From: JAAYJR01 sp964495655 | Lineage (GTDB): Bacteria > Bacteroidota > Bacteroidia > Bacteroidales > Prolixibacteraceae | Direction: 5' to 3' | NCBI GenBank assembly: GCA_964495655.1 | Contig: CAZBWK010000009.1 | Coordinates: forward strand, 1-54,040 | DNA length: 54,040 bases | In this document: in pieces, positions 17,980-26,467 of the stretch | How positions within the stretch are numbered: the first letter of the stretch is position 1 | How the letters are laid out: every line of letters starts with the position of its first letter | Made by a program: the position numbers and the translations under genes | The notes under the pieces: model-generated | Told to the model about the DNA's origin: nothing | What the model saw: only the letters and a program-made list of their open reading frames with translations | Databases searched by the model: none

Positions 17980-20334
17980 ATGAATTTGTATGTTATGATC
18001 AGTAAACAGTTTGTTTCAATTTTAACAATAGTGTTGGCAATTTGCTGTTTGTCCGGCTCCCTGAAGGTATCCGGACAAACAGATATGAACAGGAGTGAAT
18101 ACCTGCTGCAATTAATCAAAGCGCTGCCTGAAGACCGCACTGAAGGTCCGGGTGACCAGTTGCCGGGAACTCCCCCTCCGCATGTCTCTCCTGAGGATCG
18201 TACCTGGGGTGACTGGCTGAAGAGGACAGGGGAACTGCCTCCTGATTTTGACGAAATGCCTTCCCTGCCTTTTCTTCCCGATCCAATGATACTTGATCAG
18301 GGAGGTAAAAATATTCCCGTTGTCACTATGGATCAGTGGAACCTGAAACGTGAAGAGATGAAAAGACAGGCTCAACACTGGATCACCGGCACTGTGCCAC
18401 CTCCTCCGGGGAATCTGAAAGCGGAAGTTATAGAGGAAAAAAAGACAGGCCCCCTGACCGAAAGGACCCTCCTGCTGAAATTTGGGCCTGATCATAAAGC
18501 GCAACTGCATGTTAACTTACTAATACCCACCGGTGAGGGGCCTTTCCCCGTGTTTATCTGTCCGTGGAAAAAGGAGAGATACGACTGGGTGCAGGCTGCT
18601 GTGAGACGTGGATATGTCGCCTGCCGGTTTACTGCAACAGACCCTAAGTATGGTTATCCCGACGACAGCGAGGGGTATGAGAAGTTATGGTGGCCTGACT
18701 ATGATTTCAGTGCGTTGATGCGCTGGGGATGGGGCGCGTCGAGAGCGATTGACTATTTATTTACACTGGATAATGTCAATAAAAAGCAGATAGCCCTGAC
18801 AGGCCTTTCGAGAAACGGGAAAATGGCCTTGTGGACTGCAGCTTATGATGAACGTATCACTGCTGTGGTGCCGATAAGCGGCGGAACAGGAGGTGAAAAT
18901 CCCTTCAGGTATACGGCCGACAAATTTAATAATGAGACTGTTGAGTTGCTGACCTGGTACCGGCCCCACTGGCTGCACCCCAGGTTGAGGTTTTTTGTCG
19001 GGAGGGAGAGCAAAATGCCTGTTGACCAAAATTCACTTATGGCGCTTGTGGCACCGCGTGGACTGATGTTGACTTCATCAATTACCGAATCGGCGGGTAA
19101 TCACTGGGGAATTGAACAAGCTTACTTATCAGCTAAAAAAGCTTACGATTTCCTGGGTGCAGGCGATAAGATTGCTGTCGACCTGCGTAACGGTTTGCAC
19201 TCACCGGCAGCAAGGGATATAGAACGGTATCTCGATTTTTTTGATTATGTCTTTGGCCGTGGTGATATTAAACCGGAAAACAAACTCTATTTCGATTATA
19301 GTTTTTCTAAATGGATGGGGATGAGCGGGGAGAGGATCAACCCACTATCTTATCCCATAAAAGGCACCGGTGAACTTTTAAAGAATAATAACGGCAAAGT
19401 AATAAATGATATTCAGGGGTGGAAGTTAAAATCAGATGCTGTCAGGAAAGAGATAGTCAGGATGCTGGGAGATGAACCTGCTTCCATAGGGCCGGGTAGC
19501 CAGCCGGATTATAAAAGAGAGGTTGTCGGACTGCCCCGGACAGGTCATGAGATAAAAAGTGAGCCTTTTCTTTTTGGTACATTATATTATAAATCTGATA
19601 TCTCTGCGGGATCCGGAGATAAAAAAATGCCTGTTGTTATTTATCTTCATGAATATGTGTATGCTATGGGCTATGCCAGATCGGGCGATATTATCAACAG
19701 ATTGGCAAATGAAGGGTTTGCTGTGTTTGCATTTGACCAGATCGGGTTCGGCACAAGGATAGAGGAGGGCAGGCTATTTTATGAAAGGTTCCCTCACTGG
19801 TCAAAAATGGGCAGGATGGTGGCCGATGTAAGGTGGTCGGTCGATGCACTGTCAGAACACAATCTGACAGATGCGGAGAAGATCTTTGTGGCAGGTTACT
19901 CTATGGGCGGTGCAGTCGCTCTGTACAGCGCTGCCCTTGATGAGAGAATTGCAGGTGTTGTTTCGGTGTGCGGATTTACACCTATGCGTACCAACAAGCC
20001 AGGCAAGACTGCGGAAGGGATATATGAGTATTCACATCTTCATGGATTAATACCCCGTTTGGGTTTCTTTGCAGGGCATGAGGAGAAGATACCTTATGAT
20101 TTTGATGAGATAATTGGATGCATTGCACCGCGGCCGGTGCTTATTATAGCCCCTGCATGGGATCAGTATGCCGATGCAGATGATATAAAAAAGTGTGTTA
20201 ATGAAGTCAGAAAAGTATATAGCCTTTATAAAAATTCTGACAATCCGGAGTTAATAATACCTGAAGATTATAACCGTTTTTCACCGGATATGAAGGAGAT
20301 TATGGTTTCCTGGGCCAGGGACAATTTATATTAG
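17980..20334 (+). CDS. Two-domain esterase, CE15-like plus second alpha/beta-hydrolase (both nucleophiles present)
   Basis: A 784-residue paralogue of the preceding protein, in direct tandem with a 23-nt gap. An N-terminal hydrophobic signal precedes the shared SPEDRTWGDWLKRTGELPPDFDE block. Domain 1 keeps the CE15-like GLSRNGK motif (Ser277), HPRLRFFVGRE and GLHSPAARD. Domain 2 keeps a complete GYSMGG elbow with Ser641 and the APRPVLIIAP block. The start may be the ATG at 17980 or the one at 17995. The pair most likely arose by gene duplication, with this copy nearer to the ancestral active state. Probable periplasmic action on uronoyl or acyl esters of a heteroxylan-like or similar glycan; substrate inferred only. 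Confidence 0.7.
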   Translation: MNLYVMISKQFVSILTIVLAICCLSGSLKVSGQTDMNRSEYLLQLIKALPEDRTEGPGDQLPGTPPPHVSPEDRTWGDWLKRTGELPPDFDEMPSLPFLPDPMILDQGGKNIPVVTMDQWNLKREEMKRQAQHWITGTVPPPPGNLKAEVIEEKKTGPLTERTLLLKFGPDHKAQLHVNLLIPTGEGPFPVFICPWKKERYDWVQAAVRRGYVACRFTATDPKYGYPDDSEGYEKLWWPDYDFSALMRWGWGASRAIDYLFTLDNVNKKQIALTGLSRNGKMALWTAAYDERITAVVPISGGTGGENPFRYTADKFNNETVELLTWYRPHWLHPRLRFFVGRESKMPVDQNSLMALVAPRGLMLTSSITESAGNHWGIEQAYLSAKKAYDFLGAGDKIAVDLRNGLHSPAARDIERYLDFFDYVFGRGDIKPENKLYFDYSFSKWMGMSGERINPLSYPIKGTGELLKNNNGKVINDIQGWKLKSDAVRKEIVRMLGDEPASIGPGSQPDYKREVVGLPRTGHEIKSEPFLFGTLYYKSDISAGSGDKKMPVVIYLHEYVYAMGYARSGDIINRLANEGFAVFAFDQIGFGTRIEEGRLFYERFPHWSKMGRMVADVRWSVDALSEHNLTDAEKIFVAGYSMGGAVALYSAALDERIAGVVSVCGFTPMRTNKPGKTAEGIYEYSHLHGLIPRLGFFAGHEEKIPYDFDEIIGCIAPRPVLIIAPAWDQYADADDIKKCVNEVRKVYSLYKNSDNPELIIPEDYNRFSPDMKEIMVSWARDNLY

Positions 20335-20395
20335 GATGCTAACCTTTTATTTCCCATCGTTTAATAATTAATTTTACCTCCTAAATAAGAGAAAT

Positions 20396-21307
20396 ATGGA
20401 GAGTTCAAATTCAAGGAGAAGGTTTATAAATAAGGTGACAGTGGCACTGCCTTTTCTGACAGGCAGCGCAGTATTTTCAGAAAATAAGTCACCCGCAGTA
20501 AGACGATCATCAAAATTAAAGTTAAGCCTGAATGTCTACTCTTTTAACAGTCTGCTACGGGCCCGAAAGATTGACCTTTTCGATGTCCTTAAATTTTGTG
20601 AAAAATATGATCTGGATGCTATTGATCCGACCGGCTATTATTTTCCGGGCTATCCTGACAAACCTCCGGATGAGTTTGTCAACAGTTTTAAAAGAGAGGC
20701 TTTTTTGTCTGGTATTGATATCAGCGGTACGGGCGTCCGAAATAATTTTGCCAATCCGGATCCGGTAGCACGCCGTAAGGATATTGAGGTTATAAAGAAA
20801 TGGATTGAAACAGCAGCATTGTTGGGGAGTCCGAACCTGAGGATCTTCCCGGGGACTAATGATCACGACGGTTTTTCGCGTGACCAGGTGTATGAGTGGA
20901 TGACAGAAGATATTAAAAAGTGTTGTGACTATGGTAAAAAATTTGGTGTGGTTATAGCATTACAGAATCATAACGATTTTCTCAAAACATCTGCTGATGT
21001 GGACAGGCTATTCGAAATGGTAAATTCTGAATGGCTGGGACTTAACCTCGATATTGGCAGCTACAGATTGTCAGATCCATATAGTGAAATAGAAAAAAAT
21101 ATCCGCCATGCAGTTACCTGGCAGATAAAAGAAAATGTATGGATCAACGGTAAGGAGACTCCGGTGGACCTGCAACGGTTATTGTCAATAATTAAAAATG
21201 GAGGATACAGGGGGTACCTGCCTGTTGAAACCCTGGGTGCCGGCGATCCTTTTGAAAAAGTGCCTAAACTGCTGGAAGGTATACGAAAAGCTTTACTAAA
21301 TATTTGA
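20396..21307 (+). CDS. Signal-bearing TIM-barrel sugar isomerase/epimerase (AP-endonuclease-2 family)
   Basis: A 303-residue xylose-isomerase-like TIM-barrel protein. The N-terminus SRRRFINK plus a hydrophobic stretch resembles a Tat signal, giving a predicted periplasmic location, which is unusual for a phosphate-sugar enzyme and argues for a free or oligomeric sugar substrate. Family features are LKLSLNVYSFN, DLDAIDPTGYY, VVIALQNHND, GLNLDIGSYR and YLPVETLGAGDP. The following YiaK-like gene starts 3 nt after its stop. Proteins of this class act as isomerases or epimerases and, in some Bacteroidota, on 3-keto sugars; which applies here is unknown. Confidence 0.65.
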   Translation: MESSNSRRRFINKVTVALPFLTGSAVFSENKSPAVRRSSKLKLSLNVYSFNSLLRARKIDLFDVLKFCEKYDLDAIDPTGYYFPGYPDKPPDEFVNSFKREAFLSGIDISGTGVRNNFANPDPVARRKDIEVIKKWIETAALLGSPNLRIFPGTNDHDGFSRDQVYEWMTEDIKKCCDYGKKFGVVIALQNHNDFLKTSADVDRLFEMVNSEWLGLNLDIGSYRLSDPYSEIEKNIRHAVTWQIKENVWINGKETPVDLQRLLSIIKNGGYRGYLPVETLGAGDPFEKVPKLLEGIRKALLNI

Positions 21308-21310
21308 TAT

Positions 21311-22318
21311 ATGGAGTTCTTAAAAATTCCCTTTTCTGATATGCAGTCAATTTTTTTCAGGATACTTCTGAAATATGGTTTTCCGGAACATAAAGCAAAG
21401 GTGTGTGCAGATATTTTTGCAGAAAATAGCCTGGAAGGCATCTACACACATGGTGTTAACCGGTTCCCGCGATTTGTGGATTATATAAAAAAAGGTTATA
21501 TCAAGGTTGGCAATGAACCTGAATTGATACATTCTGCAGGAGCACTGGAACAGTGGAATGGCAATCTCGGCCCGGGGCCGCTGAATGCACTCTTTTGCAC
21601 AGAGAGAGCTATGTCACTTGCTGATAGATACGGATTGGGCTGCATTGGCCTTAGTAATACAAATCACTGGATGCGGGGTGGCTTTTACGGATGGAAAGCA
21701 GCGAAAAAAGGTTACGTGTTTATCGGATGGACAAACACAGAGGCCAATATGCCTGCCTGGGGTTCTGCAGAGAGCCGGCTGGGGAATAATCCTTTGGTTA
21801 TGGCAGTACCGTTTGATGATGAGGCTGTTGTACTCGATTTTGCCATGTCGCAGTTTTCATACGGAAAAATGGAGGCAGTTGAACAGGAGGGCAGGTGTCT
21901 TTCATTTTATGGTGGATATAACTCACAGGGAGAGCTTACTAAAGATCCGGGTGAAATATTAAAGAGCCGGCGGACTTTACCTGTTGGTTACTGGAAAGGT
22001 GCAGGTTTGTCACTTATGCTGGATATCCTGGCAACAGTCATTGCTTCGGGGTCGGCTACCTTTGATGTGAGCAGAAATGATGCGGAATATGGTGTGTCAC
22101 AGGTGTTTATGTCGGTCTGCCTCAATAAATTAAGTAATTTTGAATTCATAAATAGCACTATTTCAAATATTATTGAGGATTTTAAAGATTCATCAGCAGA
22201 TGAAATGAACTCTGAAATACGTTATCCCGGAGAGAGGGTTGTCAGGGATAGAAAAGAGAATATGCTTCACGGAATACCAGTGAGTAAAACTGTTTGGGAG
22301 CATATTGCTCAATTATAA
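21311..22318 (+). CDS. YiaK-type 2-oxoacid reductase (malate/L-lactate dehydrogenase family)
   Basis: A 335-residue NAD(P)-dependent reductase of the YlbC/YiaK family. It resembles YiaK (2,3-diketo-L-gulonate reductase) through THGVNRFPRF with catalytic His47, SNTNHWMRGGFYGW, NTEANMPAWG and PVGYWKGAGLSLMLD. It has no signal peptide and should be cytoplasmic. Coupling to the periplasmic isomerase 3 nt upstream suggests that both belong to one sugar-acid or keto-sugar route. Together with the CE15-like esterases this hints at uronic acid catabolism, but the dedicated uronate enzymes are not in the window. Confidence 0.75.
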   Translation: MEFLKIPFSDMQSIFFRILLKYGFPEHKAKVCADIFAENSLEGIYTHGVNRFPRFVDYIKKGYIKVGNEPELIHSAGALEQWNGNLGPGPLNALFCTERAMSLADRYGLGCIGLSNTNHWMRGGFYGWKAAKKGYVFIGWTNTEANMPAWGSAESRLGNNPLVMAVPFDDEAVVLDFAMSQFSYGKMEAVEQEGRCLSFYGGYNSQGELTKDPGEILKSRRTLPVGYWKGAGLSLMLDILATVIASGSATFDVSRNDAEYGVSQVFMSVCLNKLSNFEFINSTISNIIEDFKDSSADEMNSEIRYPGERVVRDRKENMLHGIPVSKTVWEHIAQL

Positions 22319-22351
22319 TGAACGGTATGCAGGCTATATAGTTGTGATATC

Positions 22352-22368
22352 CCGGCCTGCTATGCCGG
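22352..22368. terminator. Weak stem-loop after the YiaK-like gene
   Basis: CCGGC (22352-22356) pairs with GCCGG (22364-22368) around a 7-nt loop, followed six bases later by a short T run (CTTTT). It could be a weak terminator between the YiaK-like gene and the next oxidoreductase. The rest of this 200-nt gap is AT-rich and contains no gene that I can see. Confidence 0.3.
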
Positions 22369-22519
22369 ACTGCTTTTAACCTTAATTATCCTTCTTTACT
22401 CTTTGTCTGATCTATAAGCCATCAAACAGCGTAAAACTATGTACAGATTTTTTTAGTAATCTAATTACTTTTATTAACTTGTGCGCCACAATCTTTAAAA
22501 TTAACAAATTCATAATAAA

Positions 22520-23893
22520 ATGACACAAAGAAGGGATTTTATTAAAAAGAGCCTGGCAGGGACTGCCGGGATAGCCATAGGAGGTATGGGCTTCAGTGCA
22601 AGATCGTATGGTTCCATAATTGGTGCCAACGAACGGATTACCATGGCTGTGATAGGTATCCGCGGACAGGGTAACGGACATATTGGGAAATGGTGCCAGT
22701 TAAAGGATAACCGTAATGTTTTTCTCAAAACATTGTGTGATGTCGATGAAGCTCTGTTTCCTGAGAGAGTAAAAAAAGTTATAGATGCAATCGGTTCAAA
22801 GCCCGGGACTGTATGGGATATGAGGAGAGTATTTGAAGATAAGGAAATAGATGCCGTTTCATTTGGTACACCAAATCACTGGCATGCACTTGGAACTATC
22901 TGGGCTTGCCAGGCCGGAAAGCATGTATATGTTGAAAAACCTGCTTGTCATAATGTATATGAAGGCCGAAAAATGATTGAAGCGGCGCGTAAGTATAATG
23001 TAAGGGTACAGGTAGGATTCCAGAACCGCTCAATAAGGAATGTTATCGAAGCTATGAAATTTTTGCACGACGGAGGTATCGGTGATGTTTATATGGCAAA
23101 GGGACTTTGCTATAAACCCCGCGACTCTTTTGGTATTGCTCCTGACACTATGCCACCAGCCTCTTTGCATTATGATATGTGGCTCGGGCCTGCCCCATAC
23201 CGCCCTTACAATGAAAAGAGAGGCCACTATAACTGGCATTGGCATTGGGATACCGGCAACGGAGATACCGGCAACCAGGGGCCGCATCAGTTCGATATTG
23301 CCAGATGGGGGCTTAACAAAAAAGAGCATCCCGTGACTATTTATTCAGCAGGAGGAATTTACGGGATTGATCCCAAAGAGTGTTCACAGGAAACGCCTAA
23401 TACACAGACTTCGCTGTTTACTTATGACGACGGGAAAATACTGGAGTTTGAAACACGTGGCCGTTACACCAACGCAGAAGCAAGCCTTAATATAAAGATA
23501 GGTAATATGTTCTATGGAACCGATGGTTATCTCGAGCTTAACGGAAGTACATGGAAGGCATTCAGAAAGAGGGAAGAAGAGCCGTTTGCAGGTTCATCCA
23601 AAGAGACTTCCGAGGTTCCCAAAGATCCGACATTCCTTGCTGCACCCGGCGGATCAGAGCATTATGCAAACTTTATTGATGCAATACGTTCCGGTAATGA
23701 TTATGATCTTAATTGTGATGTTCGCGAAGGTTTCTATTCATCAGCCCTGCCAATTATTGCCAATATCTCGTATCGTCTGAAGAGAGAGCTGACCTTCAGG
23801 GGTGAATATGAAAAATTTGCCAATGACCCGGAAGCTGACATGATGCTTACACGTAAATTCCGCAGGCCATACGTGGTTCCTGAAGATGTGTAA
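22520..23893 (+). CDS. Gfo/Idh/MocA-family oxidoreductase with Tat-like signal
   Basis: A 457-residue NAD(P)-dependent sugar oxidoreductase. The N-terminus QRRDFIKKSLAG plus a hydrophobic segment looks like a Tat signal, the usual export route for cofactor-loaded Gfo/Idh/MocA proteins. A Rossmann motif (MAVIGIRGQGNGH, 42-54) is followed by GTPNHWH and the family VEKP motif with Lys140, so unlike the GH109-type protein this one keeps the catalytic lysine. A late GPHQFDIARWGL supplies the usual His/Asp residues. It is the last gene of the sugar locus. Periplasmic oxidation or reduction of a glycan sugar is the best guess. Confidence 0.75.
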   Translation: MTQRRDFIKKSLAGTAGIAIGGMGFSARSYGSIIGANERITMAVIGIRGQGNGHIGKWCQLKDNRNVFLKTLCDVDEALFPERVKKVIDAIGSKPGTVWDMRRVFEDKEIDAVSFGTPNHWHALGTIWACQAGKHVYVEKPACHNVYEGRKMIEAARKYNVRVQVGFQNRSIRNVIEAMKFLHDGGIGDVYMAKGLCYKPRDSFGIAPDTMPPASLHYDMWLGPAPYRPYNEKRGHYNWHWHWDTGNGDTGNQGPHQFDIARWGLNKKEHPVTIYSAGGIYGIDPKECSQETPNTQTSLFTYDDGKILEFETRGRYTNAEASLNIKIGNMFYGTDGYLELNGSTWKAFRKREEEPFAGSSKETSEVPKDPTFLAAPGGSEHYANFIDAIRSGNDYDLNCDVREGFYSSALPIIANISYRLKRELTFRGEYEKFANDPEADMMLTRKFRRPYVVPEDV

Positions 23894-23894
23894 T

Positions 23895-23948
23895 AAAAAA
23901 ACGTTGGCGGATCTGAATTGCCTGTTATCAGGTATCGATCCGCCAACG
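23895..23948 (-). terminator. Strong intrinsic terminator of the leftward E2-E1 operon
   Basis: CGTTGGCGGATC (23902-23913) and GATCCGCCAACG (23937-23948) are perfect 12-bp complements with a 23-nt loop that holds a small CCTG/CAGG stem. On the minus strand the stem is followed by seven T residues (A run at 23895-23901). It sits between two convergent genes; the T tract only favours the minus strand, although the stem could also slow the + strand transcript. Confidence 0.85.
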
Positions 23949-23971
23949 GTTAATTTCAAAATACCCCCTGT

Positions 23972-26440
23972 TTATACTCCCTTCGCATTTCTGTCAAGTT
24001 GCTCTTCGTCCGAGAAATCGGTTTCGGCTATATGATTTTCCAATGGCAGTATCTTTTCATGAATTGCATCTATGATCCATTCAGGCTGAGGGAAGAAATA
24101 ATCTTCCAGCTCGTGAGCAGGAGTGATCCAGTTGCGTGATCCGACAACAACAGGAGGTGCATCAAGGTAATCAAAAGCAAGTTCTGTAATATTGGATGCA
24201 AGGTCTCTCATAAACGAGCCTCTTCCTGTGGCATCACCGGTAATGATAATGCGCCCTGTCTTTTTAACTGATTCTATAACTTTTTCGTAATTGAAAGGAA
24301 CCAGTGAGCGTGCATCTATTACTTCAGTCGAAAGGTTATATTTCTCTTCCAGTATTTTTGCAGCATCAAGAGCGCGATACAGTGTAGCGCCAATTGACAA
24401 TATTGTAATATCAGTTCCCTCTTTTTTGATATCAGGTTCTCCGACAGGTATTTCATAATATCCTTCAGGAACGCCTCCTTCATGGAACATCTCACCAATG
24501 TCGTAGATGCGCTGACTTTCGAAGAATATTACCGGGTCTGTACCCTGCAATGCAGCATTCATAAGGCCTTTTGCATCATACGGAGTAGCAGGGAATACAA
24601 CTTTAAGTCCCGGAATATGTGCAGGCAGCGCTGTCCAGTCCTGCGAGTGTTGGGCTCCATATTTTGAACCTACTGAAACACGGATCACAACAGGCATTCT
24701 GAGTACATTGCCACTCATTGCCTGCCATTTTGGTAACTGATTGAACACTTCGTCTCCCGAGCGTCCCAGGAAGTCGCAGTACATAATCTCAGGCAGTACC
24801 CGTCCGCCACACATAGCATATCCTATTGCTACACCAACAATGGCGCCTTCCGAAATCGGAGAGTTGAACAGCCTGTGATAAGGCAATGCCTCGGTGAGTC
24901 CGCGATACACTGCGAACGCTCCTCCCCAGTCACGGTTCTCTTCACCAAACGCCACAAGAGTAGGATCTTTATAGAAACGGTCAATCACTGCCTCAAAAAT
25001 CCCGTCCCTGAGAGCGTATGTTTTGATTTTTGAATGAGGTTTGCCGTTTTCATCAAACATAAACCTCTCTTTTTTGCTTAACTGCTGTACCCTCGGATTC
25101 TCTTCAATCGGGTGATTAACCTCCGGCTTACGATCTTCCATTTTATCAACTGACTGATTACTTAACATCATGTCACCGATCAGGTTAGGATATTTTTTCA
25201 TATCCATGTGGGGTGAAACTTTTACATCAATTGATAATTTTAAAGTGTTGGTAATAACCTCTTCAGCTTCGGCTTTGATCTTTTCTAAAAGATCTTCAGT
25301 GGCGACACCTGCCTTTACCAGTTCCCTGCCGTACCAGACGATAGAGTCCTCTGCTTCCCATGCTTCAATCTCTTCTTTTGTGCGGTATGATGATGCATCG
25401 GAAGGAGAATGGCCGCTGAACCTGTAGGTCAGGACATCCAGCAAAACAGGCCCTCTTTTTTCTTCAAGTATTTTTCTTTTACGGCGATATGCATCGATAA
25501 CTGCCAGCGGGTTGTATCCGTCAACCCTTTCTGCATGCATCTGATCCGAGTTCAATCCGGCCCCTATTCGTGCAGCTATGTCATAACCCATAGTTTCGCC
25601 ACAAGTCTGACCTCCCATGCCATACTGGTTATTCATTATATTGATGATAAGAGGCAAACCTCCCTTCATGTCTCCTTCCCACAATTCGCTAAACTGGTCC
25701 ATCGTGGCAAATGCAAGTCCTTCCCATACAGGTCCGCAAGCCATTGAAGCATCACCAATGTTGGCAACAACTATCCCTTTTTTGCGGTTTACTTTTTTGT
25801 AAAGGGCAGCTCCTACGGAGATATCTCCAGAACCGCCAACAATAGCATTATTGGGATAAACCCCGAATGGTGTGAAGAAAGCGTGCATTGATCCGCCTAA
25901 TCCCTTATTGAAACCGGTTTCACGTGCAAATATCTCTGCAAGGGTACCATAAAGCAGGAATTTAACGGCCAGTTCTTTTGTTGTGCCAGTGTGACCGGCT
26001 TTTACAGGAGCCAGGGTCACTCCGTCGAAATGACTTTCCATTATTTTCAGAAGGCTTTTATCGTCAAGTTTCGAAATGGCTGATAAACCTTTGGCAATAA
26101 TTTCGCCATGACTGCGATGGGATCCGAAAATAAAATCTTCTACGTCAAGAGTAAACGCCATTCCAACAGCTGCAGCTTCCTGACCGATAGAAAGGTGGGC
26201 AGGCCCCGGGTGGTTGTAGGGAATACTGTTATATTCACCACGTGTCTTTATCAGGTTAAGCATGGTCTCAAACTCACGGATGACAACCATGTCGTGATAT
26301 ATTTTTACCAGTTCTGCATCGGTGAAATTCTTTTTCTCTTCCTTAATACTTTTATTGTACTGGTTAACCGGAATTGGCTTAAATTCTATTTGACCCGGTT
26401 TTCTTACTTCTGATGGATTTATAAATTGATTTTTTGGCAT
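23972..26440 (-). CDS. 2-oxoacid dehydrogenase E1, alpha and beta fused
   Basis: An 822-residue thiamine-diphosphate enzyme in which E1-alpha (about 30-430) and E1-beta (about 470-800) are one chain. The alpha part has GSHRSHGE, GLGGSMHAF, the cofactor segment GDASMACGPVWEG...NNQYGMGGQ and YRFSGHSPSD. The beta part has FGEENRDWGGAF, NSPISEGAIVGVAIGYA, YGAQHSQDW and EVIDARSLVPF. With the E2 gene 27 nt upstream it should form a pyruvate or branched-chain 2-oxoacid dehydrogenase complex producing an acyl-CoA. E3 is not in the window. The specific 2-oxoacid is not certain; the fused architecture is known in Bacteroidota. Confidence 0.85.
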   Translation of the reverse strand: MPKNQFINPSEVRKPGQIEFKPIPVNQYNKSIKEEKKNFTDAELVKIYHDMVVIREFETMLNLIKTRGEYNSIPYNHPGPAHLSIGQEAAAVGMAFTLDVEDFIFGSHRSHGEIIAKGLSAISKLDDKSLLKIMESHFDGVTLAPVKAGHTGTTKELAVKFLLYGTLAEIFARETGFNKGLGGSMHAFFTPFGVYPNNAIVGGSGDISVGAALYKKVNRKKGIVVANIGDASMACGPVWEGLAFATMDQFSELWEGDMKGGLPLIINIMNNQYGMGGQTCGETMGYDIAARIGAGLNSDQMHAERVDGYNPLAVIDAYRRKRKILEEKRGPVLLDVLTYRFSGHSPSDASSYRTKEEIEAWEAEDSIVWYGRELVKAGVATEDLLEKIKAEAEEVITNTLKLSIDVKVSPHMDMKKYPNLIGDMMLSNQSVDKMEDRKPEVNHPIEENPRVQQLSKKERFMFDENGKPHSKIKTYALRDGIFEAVIDRFYKDPTLVAFGEENRDWGGAFAVYRGLTEALPYHRLFNSPISEGAIVGVAIGYAMCGGRVLPEIMYCDFLGRSGDEVFNQLPKWQAMSGNVLRMPVVIRVSVGSKYGAQHSQDWTALPAHIPGLKVVFPATPYDAKGLMNAALQGTDPVIFFESQRIYDIGEMFHEGGVPEGYYEIPVGEPDIKKEGTDITILSIGATLYRALDAAKILEEKYNLSTEVIDARSLVPFNYEKVIESVKKTGRIIITGDATGRGSFMRDLASNITELAFDYLDAPPVVVGSRNWITPAHELEDYFFPQPEWIIDAIHEKILPLENHIAETDFSDEEQLDRNAKGV

Positions 26441-26467
26441 TGCTTATAGATTTTAAAGTTAAAGCTT

